From Aquimarina mycalae (GTDB taxonomy: Bacteria > Bacteroidota > Bacteroidia > Flavobacteriales > Flavobacteriaceae), in contig NZ_JARYGY010000005.1 of assembly GCF_029906345.1 (NCBI RefSeq), positions 310,001 through 374,000 of the forward strand: 64,000 nucleotides of DNA, written 5' to 3'. Shown in pieces: positions 19,501 through 27,571 of this stretch (the stretch's first letter is position 1; every line of letters begins with the position of its first letter). The notes beneath the pieces are model-generated. The model did no database searches, was not told the origin of the DNA, and saw only the letters and a list, made by a program, of their open reading frames with translations. The position numbers and the translations under genes are program-made.

Positions 19501-20276
19501 GCAACAGCATATAAGGTCGCTCCAAATAATGTAGCTTCTGCATTTGAGGCATACTTACTATTTAACTCTGAAGTAATTTTTTTTAACCCTTCTACAAAAA
19601 TCGTATTCTCTCCTGTTTCATTAGTAGCCAATGCAGGAGTAAGGAACAGTAAAAGATTTTTTCTGTCTTTTGTAATCAAAAAACCATTATAGAGATCATA
19701 ATTATCTCCTAATTGAAGTTGAGCAAGTTTCTGAAGCCCTTTTGGAGTTAATGCTAATGGATCTTTTACTATATATTTTTTGGTAACCAATCCTGCTGGA
19801 GAGATTAAACTTTTGTAATTGTTCTCGATGATTTTTGAGATCGAATCTGGGTTAATTTTATGATCTATATCCCTATAATCAGATTCTGTAAGAAAAAAAG
19901 GAAGGTGTTTATATACAAAATCGTATAACTGCATAACATTATCATCTGCTACTTTTCCTTGTATCTTTTTAATGTATTGAGGAAGGTGCTTATTTAAGGA
20001 ATCTATATACGCTGAAGCATATGCAGTAAGATCATCTGGATTTTCTCCTTTGTTTCTGATATTAACCACGATTTTATCCGAAAACGAAACCGTTTTTAAA
20101 ACTTTCTGAGTAATTTCAGACTTATCACTATTGGGTATTAATCGCGTGATATCTTCTTCGAAACCTATAGAACTTGCTAAAAAGGCAAATACAGCAAAAA
20201 CTCCAATAATTATTGGCCAGGCAATTAATTTATTTTGCTTAATAAATTGATATACTGAAAGAAAAAAATTATGCAT
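16596..20276 (-). CDS. MMPL/RND exporter fused to PlsC acyltransferase and degenerate methyltransferase-like domain
   Basis: The product has 1226 residues. Residues 1-860 form an RND/MMPL transporter with about 12 transmembrane helices in two repeats and two large periplasmic loops. Residues about 885-1080 form a PlsC-type acyltransferase with 'NHSSFLD' near 895 and 'FPEGSR' near 963. The last 140 residues resemble a class I methyltransferase, but the SAM loop reads 'DYGQFLLYLS' instead of a GxGxG pattern. The ATG at 20276 is chosen over the longer frame start because 'MHNFFLSVYQ' begins the conserved transporter and gives only an 8-base overlap with the previous gene. The transporter probably exports the pigment; the acyltransferase may modify or attach it. 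Confidence 0.85.
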   Translation of the reverse strand: MHNFFLSVYQFIKQNKLIAWPIIIGVFAVFAFLASSIGFEEDITRLIPNSDKSEITQKVLKTVSFSDKIVVNIRNKGENPDDLTAYASAYIDSLNKHLPQYIKKIQGKVADDNVMQLYDFVYKHLPFFLTESDYRDIDHKINPDSISKIIENNYKSLISPAGLVTKKYIVKDPLALTPKGLQKLAQLQLGDNYDLYNGFLITKDRKNLLLFLTPALATNETGENTIFVEGLKKITSELNSKYASNAEATLFGATLYAVANAKQIKGDIQLTVSIAMSILLLILIFFYRKLAVPLIIFTPTVFGAIVAIAMLYLIKGKISAISLGIGSVLLGITLDYSLHILTHFRNNNNVKELYRDVSMPVLMSSLTTAVAFLCLVFVKSEALNDLGIFAAISVVSASIFALVFIPQVYRFSEHKKAKRRTFIDKISQTDFHKNKILISIITVVFIIALFLFHKVGFNTDLNTMNYQPEELVAAEVDLDRINNNKAKSIYLVSYGTSLNEALNANNRLFETLDQKKSNNELINFSSVGGVVLSQEAQKEKIKLWNEFWTDQRKDSITNLLKQKGSLIGFKPETFTQFYNALNVEVSPIGFNTYKQIKELYLDEFVTDQENFATVVSAIKVDHEDADNINASLSKIPNTVVIDRKQLNETLLGNLKNDFNSLIGYSLIAVVLLLLIFYRDPMLTLLTALPIAITWVITLGVMKILGIDFNIFNVIISTFIFGLGVDYSIFITNGLVKEFTYGVKELSTYKTSILLSVITTILGVGVLIFAKHPALRSISTVSLIGILSAVLVAFTIQPMLFRLFITNRVKKGLTPLRIRQTLWSIFSFGYFIIGGFLVSIMSSLIIPWFPVSKKKKMGVFHKITSRLMGSVLYSNPFVKKRVYNPEQEDFSKQCIIIANHSSFLDIISIGMLYPKLIYLVKDWVYDNPVFGRAAKLAGFYPVSSGIEGGVEHLREKVKQGYSLIAFPEGSRTETAKMSRFHKGSFYLAQELNLDILPVVIHGNAQVSPKGDFIIHDGAVQLKILPRITVNNKEFGNGYAERTKKISTYFREQYSDLQKDLEGVDYYKKALLNNYRYKSCYSDIKNDFKINKEKYYKAASYIEHKNNVLQYSDDYGQFLLYLSFKKPYTKLKGILTESEKLLVAQNCYTTIRNKVGFVSNMDLTSTKFDVLLLNTTTPIQPQYIKELVSEDIKRIIIFSGHNEFPDAIKTTFKVDVQEFGLTVLNRIS

Positions 20277-21477
20277 CGATAGCACTACTTTTTGATTTGC
20301 GAAGGCTAAAATACAAATACGCAATGACTCCTGAAATCAATGAGACTAATGTTGCTAAAATAAAACTACCTAAAATATACTGACCTAAACTCTTAAACAC
20401 ATCTGTACCTGATTTTATATCTTCGATATTAAGTGTTGCATCCATTTGTTTTCCCATTGCAATTGCTCCGAGTTGATAACTACAATATATAATAAAGGGA
20501 ATAAAAGGGGGCAAACTAATATTAGAAAACAGAAAGGTAATTGCTCTATTTAATTTTAAAGCAACCGCCAAAGACAATGCTAAAATAGTATGAAAACCCC
20601 AAAGCGGAGAAATACCGATAAAAAGGCCTAAGGATATGGCACTCGCCTTTTTAAAAGGAGGATCATCACTTCTTAATACGTTTTCTCTCCAATACTTTTT
20701 AAACCCTTTTTTTTTTACTCTACGGATTAATCGTTTAGGAAGGTAATAAAACAGTGTTAATGTAACTAACCAGGTATTTAAAATACTTATACGAGTAAAA
20801 TCTTTAAAAGGCCTAAAATGTGATACTCGTTCTGTTTCATCATATAGCACTTGAACAGGTATATTACGAACTTCAACATTTCTCCAGGCAAGCTTTACGA
20901 TAACTTCTATTTCTAATTCAAATTTAGAAGTAAACAATTTCAACTTACTTATTTCTTTTATTGGATACAGCCTATAACCAGACTGCGTATCCTTAAGTTT
21001 GATTCCTGTTTCTATATAATACCAGAAATTAGAAAACTTATTTCCAAAACTACTTTTTCCAGGTACTGAAGGATCATCCATATTTCTGGAACCTATTAGT
21101 AATAAGGAAGTATTAGGGTCCTGCTTTTCAAGTTGATCCAAAAAAACTGGAAGATCATTAGGGAAATGCTGCCCATCACTATCAATAGTAATCATATAAT
21201 CATAGCCCAAACGATCCGCTTCTTTAAATCCTTCTCGTAAAGCTACTCCCTTACCCTTGTTTACAGGAAACGTTATAATTCTTAGTGTATCTTTATACTT
21301 TGCTAATATATTTGACGTATCATCCGTTGCCCCATCATTAACAACTATGATTCGATCTGTGTATTCTAATACTCCTTTAATAACATTATCCAGTGTTTTC
21401 TGGTTATTATAGGTAGGTATAAAAACACAACAGTTAAGTGTTTCAAAACGATGATCTTGTAATGTGTTTATGGTCAC
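20269..21477 (-). CDS. Family 2 glycosyltransferase with C-terminal DUF2062 membrane domain
   Basis: The product has 402 residues. The N-terminal GT2 domain (about 12-235) has 'VFIPTYNNQKTLDNVI', 'VVNDGATDDTSNIL' and the metal-binding 'TIDSDGQHFPND'. Residues about 265-395 are a DUF2062 domain with several hydrophobic helices ('FIGISPLWGFHTILAL'). This fusion is common in aryl-polyene and flexirubin clusters; the acceptor is not known. The start is GTG at 21477, since no ATG occurs before the GT2 core. That GTG overlaps the TGA of a short upstream frame (GTGA), a typical coupling arrangement. Confidence 0.85.
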   Translation of the reverse strand: MTINTLQDHRFETLNCCVFIPTYNNQKTLDNVIKGVLEYTDRIIVVNDGATDDTSNILAKYKDTLRIITFPVNKGKGVALREGFKEADRLGYDYMITIDSDGQHFPNDLPVFLDQLEKQDPNTSLLLIGSRNMDDPSVPGKSSFGNKFSNFWYYIETGIKLKDTQSGYRLYPIKEISKLKLFTSKFELEIEVIVKLAWRNVEVRNIPVQVLYDETERVSHFRPFKDFTRISILNTWLVTLTLFYYLPKRLIRRVKKKGFKKYWRENVLRSDDPPFKKASAISLGLFIGISPLWGFHTILALSLAVALKLNRAITFLFSNISLPPFIPFIIYCSYQLGAIAMGKQMDATLNIEDIKSGTDVFKSLGQYILGSFILATLVSLISGVIAYLYFSLRKSKSSAIDA

Positions 21478-21623
21478 AGAGCTTTATTTTCCGTTGCAAA
21501 AATAACATAATCTCTGTTATGCTCTGAAATTATAGTAATGAAATTAGGATCTTTTAATATATCCTTCAATATTACTCTATGAGGTATGCTAGCGTCTTCT
21601 AGTAACTTTTTCAGTAAATGAAT
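21474..21623 (-). pseudogene. Short coding remnant coupled to the glycosyltransferase start
   Basis: This covers the gap between the glycosyltransferase and the small lipoprotein, and overlaps the end of the latter. In one minus-strand frame, about 49 codons read as plausible protein, ending 'FITIISEHNRDYVIFATENKAL' in pieces: 'VILKDILKDPNFITII' then 'EHNRDYVIFA'. Its TGA overlaps the GTG start of the glycosyltransferase (GTGA), as real operon partners do. There is no ATG; TTG within it could start only a 31-residue peptide. It looks like the C-terminal end of a gene lost when the two upstream genes arrived. The ending is compatible with a class I methyltransferase tail, but this is only a guess. 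Confidence 0.45.
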
Positions 21624-22005
21624 TTAGGGTGATCTTTTTGTTTTGATCATCAAACTTATAAAATATGACCAATGTATCTTTTATATCAGATGACTCATTG
21701 TTTTCCATATTTGGAGTGACTATAAGTTTATACATCCCCTTTTTTTCTATTTTTGATATATCAGTATTATTCTTACTATCAACAATAGAAAAATCAGATA
21801 CTTTATTCTGAAGAAACTCTATTTTTTCAATCTCAACATTATGATCATTTAATAATTCTAAATCAACTACGTACCGAACATACGGTTTTGATTCAGGAAT
21901 TCCAGGAATGATTGTTTCTTTTATTGCAGAAAGTATTTCTACATCTTTTTTACAAGAAGAAAAAACCGTTATTAGAAGTAAAAAAGTGATTTTAAATATT
22001 TTCAT
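21589..22005 (-). CDS. Small lipoprotein, unknown function
   Basis: The product has 138 residues with a lipoprotein signal (lipobox 'VFSSC', Cys18). The mature part is charged and probably beta-rich: 'YVRYVVDLELLNDH', 'YKLIVTPNMEN', 'VIFYKFDDQNKKITL'. I recognise no family. It ends 'KVTRRR', and its last codons overlap the remnant described at 21474-21623. It follows the sortilin-like T9SS gene by 30 bases and may be cotranscribed with it. Neither looks like a pigment gene, so the pair reads as an insertion in the cluster. Confidence 0.6.
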   Translation of the reverse strand: MKIFKITFLLLITVFSSCKKDVEILSAIKETIIPGIPESKPYVRYVVDLELLNDHNVEIEKIEFLQNKVSDFSIVDSKNNTDISKIEKKGMYKLIVTPNMENNESSDIKDTLVIFYKFDDQNKKITLNSFTEKVTRRR

Positions 22006-22035
22006 AACATCTAATAACGGTTTCTAATATTGATT

Positions 22036-24519
22036 TTATTTTACAATTAGTTTTTTAACTATTTGTTTGTTTCCATTTCTAACCTGTACCATATATATCC
22101 CAGAACTATATCCAGTCATATTCATATCAATTACAGATTCTCTGGTTCTAAAATTCTTAACCACTCCTCCGATAATATTATAAATAGTAATATCAGATTC
22201 ACCTTCTATATCTTTTAATTGAATGGTAAATATCCCCTCTGTAGGATTAGGGTATATTGCCAACACATTTTCATCAAATTCGGTAACTCCTAGTACTTCG
22301 GTTGTAATATTTATTTCCCAAATACCTCTTCCGTAGGTAGCTGCTCTTAATTTTTCTGTTCCATAATGTACTTCCAGATCATTAACGATCACATTAGGTA
22401 ATCCTCTCCCTATGACTTGCCAGTCTGTGGTTCCATTGTTTCTATGAAACACTCCTACATCAGTTCCTAGAAACAAATCTCCATTTCCACCTGTAAGATA
22501 TAATATTTTGTTTGCAGGCAGGTTAGGTAAGGTACCAGAAATATTTGTCCAACTACTACCAGAATCTGTAGATTTAAACACTTTATTCCCGTCATTATAC
22601 CTTCCGTAACAAATATAAACCTCTTCTGGAACCGAAGAATTAACTGCAATACTTGTAACTGAACCACCTACGGGAAGTGTTAACATGTTCCAAGTAATAC
22701 CTCCATTAATTGTCCTATACAATCCACTACCATTACTAGTATAAATTATTTGATCATTTGATGGAGCAATTGTAATAACTCTTGGAGAAGAACCTGGAGA
22801 ATTTAAGGAAGTCCAAGTATCTCCTCTATCCACTGATTTATAAAGGCTATTAAAACCTCCATAAATAATATCTGGATTCGTTGGGCTTATTTCTAGAGGC
22901 CAAACAAAATTTGCACCACTAGGAGTACTAATAAAACGTGGGGTTGTGGCCCATCCATCAGTTGTACGCTCCATTCCTCCTGCTTGACTACAACTCCAAG
23001 CAATATTAGAATCACTATAATTCCACAAGGCTTCTACTCCATCACTTCCATAATTTCTATTATTCCAGTTAGTTCCATCATAGTGTGTTACATCATTATC
23101 TTGTGCTCCAGCTAGAATTAAATTACTATTTTGAGGAGTTCCTGCCAATTTATAGTACTGGGTAATCGCTAAACCAGAAGATAAATCTGTCCAAGCATTA
23201 TCTGATGTAATATCCCCTTTAAACAATCCTCCATCATTAGCAGAAAACACTTCTGTATTACTACCTGGTAAAAATTCTAAATCATGATGATCCGAATGCA
23301 CATAGAAAAATGGTTGTCCTGCTTCCCAATATCCATCCATATATTTCTGCCAAGTAAATCCTCCATTGGTACTTCTCCATCCATCAACTCCACCTATAAT
23401 GATTAGGTTTTTATTATTAGGAGCTACCAAAATTGTTTGATTATAGCCTCCTTGCGTACTTAAAGTAGATGGGCTTGGTAATGATCCCCATGACGCTCCA
23501 CCATCAGTAGATTTAAAAACCGAACTATTATTCATTGCAAGAATAACTTCTGGATCCGCAGCTGTTAAAGCAATATCTAATTTACGAGCACTAGTAAGAC
23601 CTGTTGAAGATTCTGTCCAATTCTCTCCGTTATCCGTGGAAATATAAAATTTAGTACTTCCAGATTCCGTAGCAAACATTGTAGTAGCACTGCCTTCTTT
23701 ATAAAGAATATCATTAAATCCAACTGCGGCAGATTTAAGAGCCCAGTTTATACCGCCATCTGTAGACTTATAAATTCCCAAACTTGTTGTTGCAAAAATC
23801 GTACTGGTATTATTTGGATCGATTAACAAATGTGCTATTCTTCTAATTTGAGTAACATCATAATTAAGACCAGTAGGCACCCATGTTTCACCATGATCTG
23901 TAGATTTCAAGACACCTATTGAATTGTTCTGTGCACCATCAAAATCTCCTGTTGCTAGATACATAACATTTTGATTTGTTGGATCAAAGACTATATCAGA
24001 AACTCCTAGGTTAGGTATGTCATCACCTTTGGGTATCCAGTTTGCTCCCGCATCGTTAGACCTCCATATTCCACCTCCTGGAGAACCAACCCATATTTCA
24101 TCAGTGTTCGTTGGGTTAAATGTCACTACATTTAATCTTCCCATTCCAGCATAAAAACCAACTGTAGATTCTGGAATAACAGTAGGTCCAAAAATAGTCC
24201 AATCTCCTGCAAGAACATTTTTTTGATTCGTTTGAGTTTTTTGATATTTATTCCATTCATTATAAGTTTTCATAGGACTTGGAAAAGAACCATCATCATT
24301 AATACGTCTTTCCCAAAAATAAGCCCAACGTTCAAATTGCTTAACTTTTTTCCTATCTTCTCTTTGTTTACTATTGCGAATGGTAGAAAGTTCATTTTTC
24401 TTGCTATCTATTATGTCGAAATAATTACTATTTTCTTCAAATGCTGCTTGGCGCCAATCTTGTGCTGATAAGAAGCAAATTGACAGGCTAAACAAAATTA
24501 CTAGGTTAATTTTTTTCAT
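22036..24519 (-). CDS. T9SS-exported sortilin/VPS10-like Asp-box repeat protein
   Basis: The product has 827 residues from the ATG chosen at 24519, which begins a clean signal peptide ('MKKINLVILF', cleavage after 'FLSAQ'); a longer frame exists but adds an unlikely extension. The body carries about nine Asp-box (BNR) motifs of the S-x-D-x-G-x-x-W type, such as 'STDHGETW', 'STDGGINW', 'STDNGENW' and 'SVDRGDTW', forming a beta-propeller like sortilin or exo-sialidase folds. No sialidase catalytic arginine set is evident. The last 75 residues are a type A T9SS sorting domain ('LAIYPNPTEGIF', end 'KKLIVK'). It is probably a surface or secreted binding protein. Confidence 0.85.
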   Translation of the reverse strand: MKKINLVILFSLSICFLSAQDWRQAAFEENSNYFDIIDSKKNELSTIRNSKQREDRKKVKQFERWAYFWERRINDDGSFPSPMKTYNEWNKYQKTQTNQKNVLAGDWTIFGPTVIPESTVGFYAGMGRLNVVTFNPTNTDEIWVGSPGGGIWRSNDAGANWIPKGDDIPNLGVSDIVFDPTNQNVMYLATGDFDGAQNNSIGVLKSTDHGETWVPTGLNYDVTQIRRIAHLLIDPNNTSTIFATTSLGIYKSTDGGINWALKSAAVGFNDILYKEGSATTMFATESGSTKFYISTDNGENWTESSTGLTSARKLDIALTAADPEVILAMNNSSVFKSTDGGASWGSLPSPSTLSTQGGYNQTILVAPNNKNLIIIGGVDGWRSTNGGFTWQKYMDGYWEAGQPFFYVHSDHHDLEFLPGSNTEVFSANDGGLFKGDITSDNAWTDLSSGLAITQYYKLAGTPQNSNLILAGAQDNDVTHYDGTNWNNRNYGSDGVEALWNYSDSNIAWSCSQAGGMERTTDGWATTPRFISTPSGANFVWPLEISPTNPDIIYGGFNSLYKSVDRGDTWTSLNSPGSSPRVITIAPSNDQIIYTSNGSGLYRTINGGITWNMLTLPVGGSVTSIAVNSSVPEEVYICYGRYNDGNKVFKSTDSGSSWTNISGTLPNLPANKILYLTGGNGDLFLGTDVGVFHRNNGTTDWQVIGRGLPNVIVNDLEVHYGTEKLRAATYGRGIWEINITTEVLGVTEFDENVLAIYPNPTEGIFTIQLKDIEGESDITIYNIIGGVVKNFRTRESVIDMNMTGYSSGIYMVQVRNGNKQIVKKLIVK

Positions 24520-24663
24520 TATAGTTGATATTAATTGATATATCTTAAACAAGTAATTACGATATAACCCTAATTATTTTTGAAGAAAATCAAGAATAAA
24601 GTATTAAAAACTATAATACCTTAAAAAAGATATAATAATTAAACAATCTTCATATACATAAAC

Positions 24664-24696
24664 AAAGGCCGAAAGCAATATACTTTCGGCCTTTTA
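24664..24696 (-). terminator. Terminator ending the first pigment transcript
   Basis: A 12-bp perfect stem (AAAGGCCGAAAG / CTTTCGGCCTTT, arms 24664-24675 and 24683-24694) with a 7-base loop lies 23 bases after the stop at 24718. It would separate the fabG-led transcript from the sortilin and glycosyltransferase genes downstream. Confidence 0.7.
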
Positions 24697-24717
24697 TAAA
24701 TATTATAATAATCTCTT

Positions 24718-25188
24718 TTATTCGGTAAATGCAGAAGATTTAGACATAAACCCCTTAATAAACTCTTTTAGGTTAGAAGAAGAAACTTTGTCAATATTCT
24801 CTATTATAAACTTTTTGTCACCATCTATGTTTTTATAATATCTTGTGATTCTGGGAGCACTGGTTTGCACACTTAATCGAATCATTCTAAGCTCTATATT
24901 ATTGGGATCAGATGCAATAGCATTTTCTATACGTTTTCTTCCTTGTTTAAAAAAAGATATTTTCTCTCCTCTTCTTTCGGAAAAAGAAGCTTTTAAGGTT
25001 AATGCACATCCATAATATGCGGACAATAGCTGATTATTCTGATGATCTGTTTTCTGCGTTAATTCATAAAACTTCTCTGTATTTTCTTTAGATTCTTTTG
25101 CATACCTATATGAGTTTCGAACCTCGGTTAAATCAATTATGCTGCTACCTAAAAACAGGAATCCAATAAAAAAAACAAAAACTTTCAT
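24718..25188 (-). CDS. Conserved-looking secreted protein of the pigment cluster, unknown
   Basis: The product has 156 residues with a hydrophobic N-terminal signal or anchor (about 3-20). The rest is helical, with a repeat-like pattern ('LLSAYYGCALTLKASF', 'GRKRIENAIASDPNNIELRM') resembling a short TPR-type solenoid. No catalytic motif is visible. It is the last gene before a terminator and follows the dehydratase gene by 19 bases. Its position next to the lipid-carrier-like genes suggests an accessory periplasmic role in pigment assembly or transport; that is inference. Confidence 0.6.
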   Translation of the reverse strand: MKVFVFFIGFLFLGSSIIDLTEVRNSYRYAKESKENTEKFYELTQKTDHQNNQLLSAYYGCALTLKASFSERRGEKISFFKQGRKRIENAIASDPNNIELRMIRLSVQTSAPRITRYYKNIDGDKKFIIENIDKVSSSNLKEFIKGFMSKSSAFTE

Positions 25189-25207
25189 AATACTTAACTT
25201 ATGGTTA

Positions 25208-25573
25208 TTATATTTTAATAAAGGTCACTACAACTTTTAATGCGATCGTATCATCATATTTAAAAGTGTTTTTTACTTTAATTTCATCTTCAGAATCTGT
25301 AAAATCGTTGGTTATAATCAAATCTGGAGTTTTCTCAGGATTTATTACTGCCATAAATTTTACATTAGATGCTTTTTTTAAGAACAATGAACGACCAACT
25401 CTATTCTCTGTAAGTTCTTTAATAATTTGTAACATACAAACTCCAGGAGTTACAGGATTACCAGGAAAATGACCTTTAAAAACCTCATTGTCTGGATTTA
25501 AAGTAATAGACGTAGTTTGAACACCATCCCTTACAGTATCTTCATTAATTTTATATAAATCAGCTATAAGCAT
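25208..25573 (-). CDS. Hotdog-fold 3-hydroxyacyl-ACP dehydratase-like protein (ApeI/FabZ type)
   Basis: The product has 121 residues, the size of one hotdog domain. The FabZ active-site helix is present as 'GHFPGNPVTPGVCMLQ', with catalytic His35. However, the position where FabZ has a catalytic glutamate is Gln49 here. In FabA/FabZ dimers the His of one chain works with the acidic residue of the other, so this protein may need a partner; the second dehydratase in this cluster has the complementary defect (see findings). The reaction would be loss of water from the 3-hydroxyacyl-ACP during polyene extension. It starts 1 base before the lipoprotein gene's stop region. Confidence 0.8.
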   Translation of the reverse strand: MLIADLYKINEDTVRDGVQTTSITLNPDNEVFKGHFPGNPVTPGVCMLQIIKELTENRVGRSLFLKKASNVKFMAVINPEKTPDLIITNDFTDSEDEIKVKNTFKYDDTIALKVVVTFIKI

Positions 25574-25574
25574 T

Positions 25575-26195
25575 TTATTTTTTTAAAAAGTTTAATTCTA
25601 TTTTCAATTTAATATTCTTATGATCAATATGTATATTATTAGCTACCTGATCTTCAGAAATATCTTTAAAAAGTATTATAAATTTTTCTTTAGTTTTTGA
25701 AGCGTTAACAATCTTATTCAGTTTTGAATCTGATTGGTTGTAAAAATAATAATTGTTACGCTTATCTTTAATGTTTTTTAAAACATTAAACGTATCGTTA
25801 AAATATTTTTCGGCAACAATTCCTTCTTCTTTAACTAATAACGAAAAATCTCTAATTAAGGTATTTAGAATAATTTTCCTATTTAGTTGTTCTATAACTG
25901 AATTAATTTTATGGGTTCCATTATCAAATTCTATATCAAAAAAAGTGCTTCCGAATTGTGAGGTAAACACCATACGATGTTTTTTAGCTTTTATTTTCTT
26001 TAGAATAAGTATCCCACTAAATTCATTTCCATAGATTGCAATATCTGCTTTATAGACATAATCTATTTCTGAATTAGCAAAATAAGGGTTATACACTACA
26101 TCCTGCAAGACGTCCTCCGATTCTGTGAAATTTTTAACCGTACTAACCTTACATCCTGATACTACTAGTAGTATACTAATTAGTAAATACCGCAT
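25575..26195 (-). CDS. Outer-membrane lipoprotein, LolB/DUF3261-like candidate
   Basis: The product has 206 residues with a lipoprotein signal (lipobox 'VVSGC', Cys15). The mature part is beta-rich ('VYKADIAIYGNEFSGILIL', 'HRMVFTSQFGSTFFDIEFD'), the pattern expected for the open barrel of LolB-like lipid carriers. It overlaps the LolA-like gene by 20 bases. Aryl-polyene clusters elsewhere pair a LolA-like protein with a LolB or DUF3261-like lipoprotein and an MMPL exporter, and this cluster has the same three parts. A role in delivering the pigment to the outer membrane follows from that parallel but is not shown by sequence alone. Confidence 0.65.
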   Translation of the reverse strand: MRYLLISILLVVSGCKVSTVKNFTESEDVLQDVVYNPYFANSEIDYVYKADIAIYGNEFSGILILKKIKAKKHRMVFTSQFGSTFFDIEFDNGTHKINSVIEQLNRKIILNTLIRDFSLLVKEEGIVAEKYFNDTFNVLKNIKDKRNNYYFYNQSDSKLNKIVNASKTKEKFIILFKDISEDQVANNIHIDHKNIKLKIELNFLKK

Positions 26196-26805
26196 CAGGA
26201 ATTGGTTGATTTAAAGACTTATTCTTGAAATTTATTAAGGTATAATCCTCAGATGGTTCAATTAACTTAACACTTGATACCAAAAAATCTTCTGTTCCAA
26301 AACTCAATACAATCTGTTTAAACATGTCTTTTAACGTTTGATCTTTTGGAGATAATTTAGCTATATAAAATTTATCAGCCTTATAAAAAGTCATTCCGAA
26401 TTGAGTATCATCTAACATGTCTCCACTAACACTTTTAGCAATTAAGTCATTTAACTTCTTAAAAACTTTATTAGAGGCTAGATTGACATCACTCTTCTTA
26501 CCTGCATCATTGATATATAGTTTTTTATCTTTAAAGATCACACTATATTCATATGGTTTAGTATATGCCCATTTTATAATATTAGGGGATTTAAAATACA
26601 AATCCCCACTGCTTTCTATATCATTAGAAAGAAAATCTATATGTTTTAGCTGTACAAAAGTATTTACAATTGTTTTTGATTGTTGCGCTGTAGCACTAAC
26701 TTTATCTTTAAAGACTTTGGTTTCTGAAGTCGAAAGCTCTATTTCTTGAGCCTGTAATAACGAAATACTGAAAAAACAGCAGCTATATAAAAAGTATTTA
26801 AGCAT
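26176..26805 (-). CDS. LolA-like periplasmic lipid carrier
   Basis: The product has 209 residues from the ATG at 26805, chosen because it starts a clean signal peptide ('MLKYFLYSCC', cleavage after 'LLQAQ'); an upstream in-frame ATG adds eight residues. The mature protein has the LolA pattern: 'LKHIDFLSNDIESSGDLYFKS' as early strands, 'IIKWAYTKPYEYSVIFKDKK' with the conserved W-x-Y/P region, then 'LYINDAGKK'. It probably carries a hydrophobic product, most likely pigment, across the periplasm. It overlaps the deacetylase gene by 8 bases. Confidence 0.75.
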   Translation of the reverse strand: MLKYFLYSCCFFSISLLQAQEIELSTSETKVFKDKVSATAQQSKTIVNTFVQLKHIDFLSNDIESSGDLYFKSPNIIKWAYTKPYEYSVIFKDKKLYINDAGKKSDVNLASNKVFKKLNDLIAKSVSGDMLDDTQFGMTFYKADKFYIAKLSPKDQTLKDMFKQIVLSFGTEDFLVSSVKLIEPSEDYTLINFKNKSLNQPIPDAVFTN

Positions 26806-27571
26806 ATGCGTGTATCGAAAATAGTTCATCTATTGTAACGGTTGTATAATTATTCTTTTGCAAAAATAGCAACAATTGTTCCAATACTGTCACAGTTATG
26901 ATTTTTGTATCATGAAGAAGTATTACATCACCTCCTTTTAGATTTTTTGTAACTCTATTAAAAATCACTTTTTCTGAAGGTATTGTAGTATCAAATGATC
27001 TTTTATTCCATCCAATAACAGCGTGTTGAGTCTTTTTAACTGCACGTGCTATTTTAGGGTTTGTAATTCCATATGGAGGCCTGAATAGCAAAGGTTTCTT
27101 TCCAGCATGTTTTTTTATAATCCTATCAGCTGCTTCTATTTCAGAGATAAATTTCTCTGTACCATACAAATCAATTAGTTTATCATGTGTAAAGGTATGA
27201 TTCCCTACTACATGACCTTCTAAAACAATTCTTTTTAATATATCAGGGTGCTTTTCTACTTGCTTTCCGATACAAAAAAAAGTGCATTTAACTTTATATT
27301 TATCTAAAACTTCAAGGATTTTAAGTGTATTATGATCAGGGCCATCATCAAAAGTAATAGCTACTTTTTTTTCTTTAATATTAGCATTATTACTTAGGCT
27401 TTTTAAAAAATATCCAGATCTAATATTAGTTACACCATATGCGGTAATACAGAACCAAAAAAAAGCTATAATAAATAAACTCCACCAAGGAAGTTTATCG
27501 AACATAATCCCTATAATCGATAGAACACCAGCAACTGTAAATATAATATTAACTTTATTTCTGATTAGCAT
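26798..27571 (-). CDS. Membrane-anchored polysaccharide deacetylase (NodB domain)
   Basis: The product has 257 residues. Two hydrophobic helices (about 8-25 and 28-48) precede a NodB domain. Motif 1 is 'ITFDDGPDHNT' near 72-82 with both Asp residues, motif 2 is 'GNHTFTHDKL' with the H-T-x-x-H metal ligands, and motif 3 is 'FRPPYG'. All residues for a metal-dependent de-N-acetylase or esterase are present. Such a gene is unexpected in polyketide chemistry. It overlaps genes on both sides (8 and 7 bases), so it is an integral cluster member. It could remove an acyl or acetyl group from an intermediate or from the cell envelope. Confidence 0.85.
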   Translation of the reverse strand: MLIRNKVNIIFTVAGVLSIIGIMFDKLPWWSLFIIAFFWFCITAYGVTNIRSGYFLKSLSNNANIKEKKVAITFDDGPDHNTLKILEVLDKYKVKCTFFCIGKQVEKHPDILKRIVLEGHVVGNHTFTHDKLIDLYGTEKFISEIEAADRIIKKHAGKKPLLFRPPYGITNPKIARAVKKTQHAVIGWNKRSFDTTIPSEKVIFNRVTKNLKGGDVILLHDTKIITVTVLEQLLLFLQKNNYTTVTIDELFSIHAYA

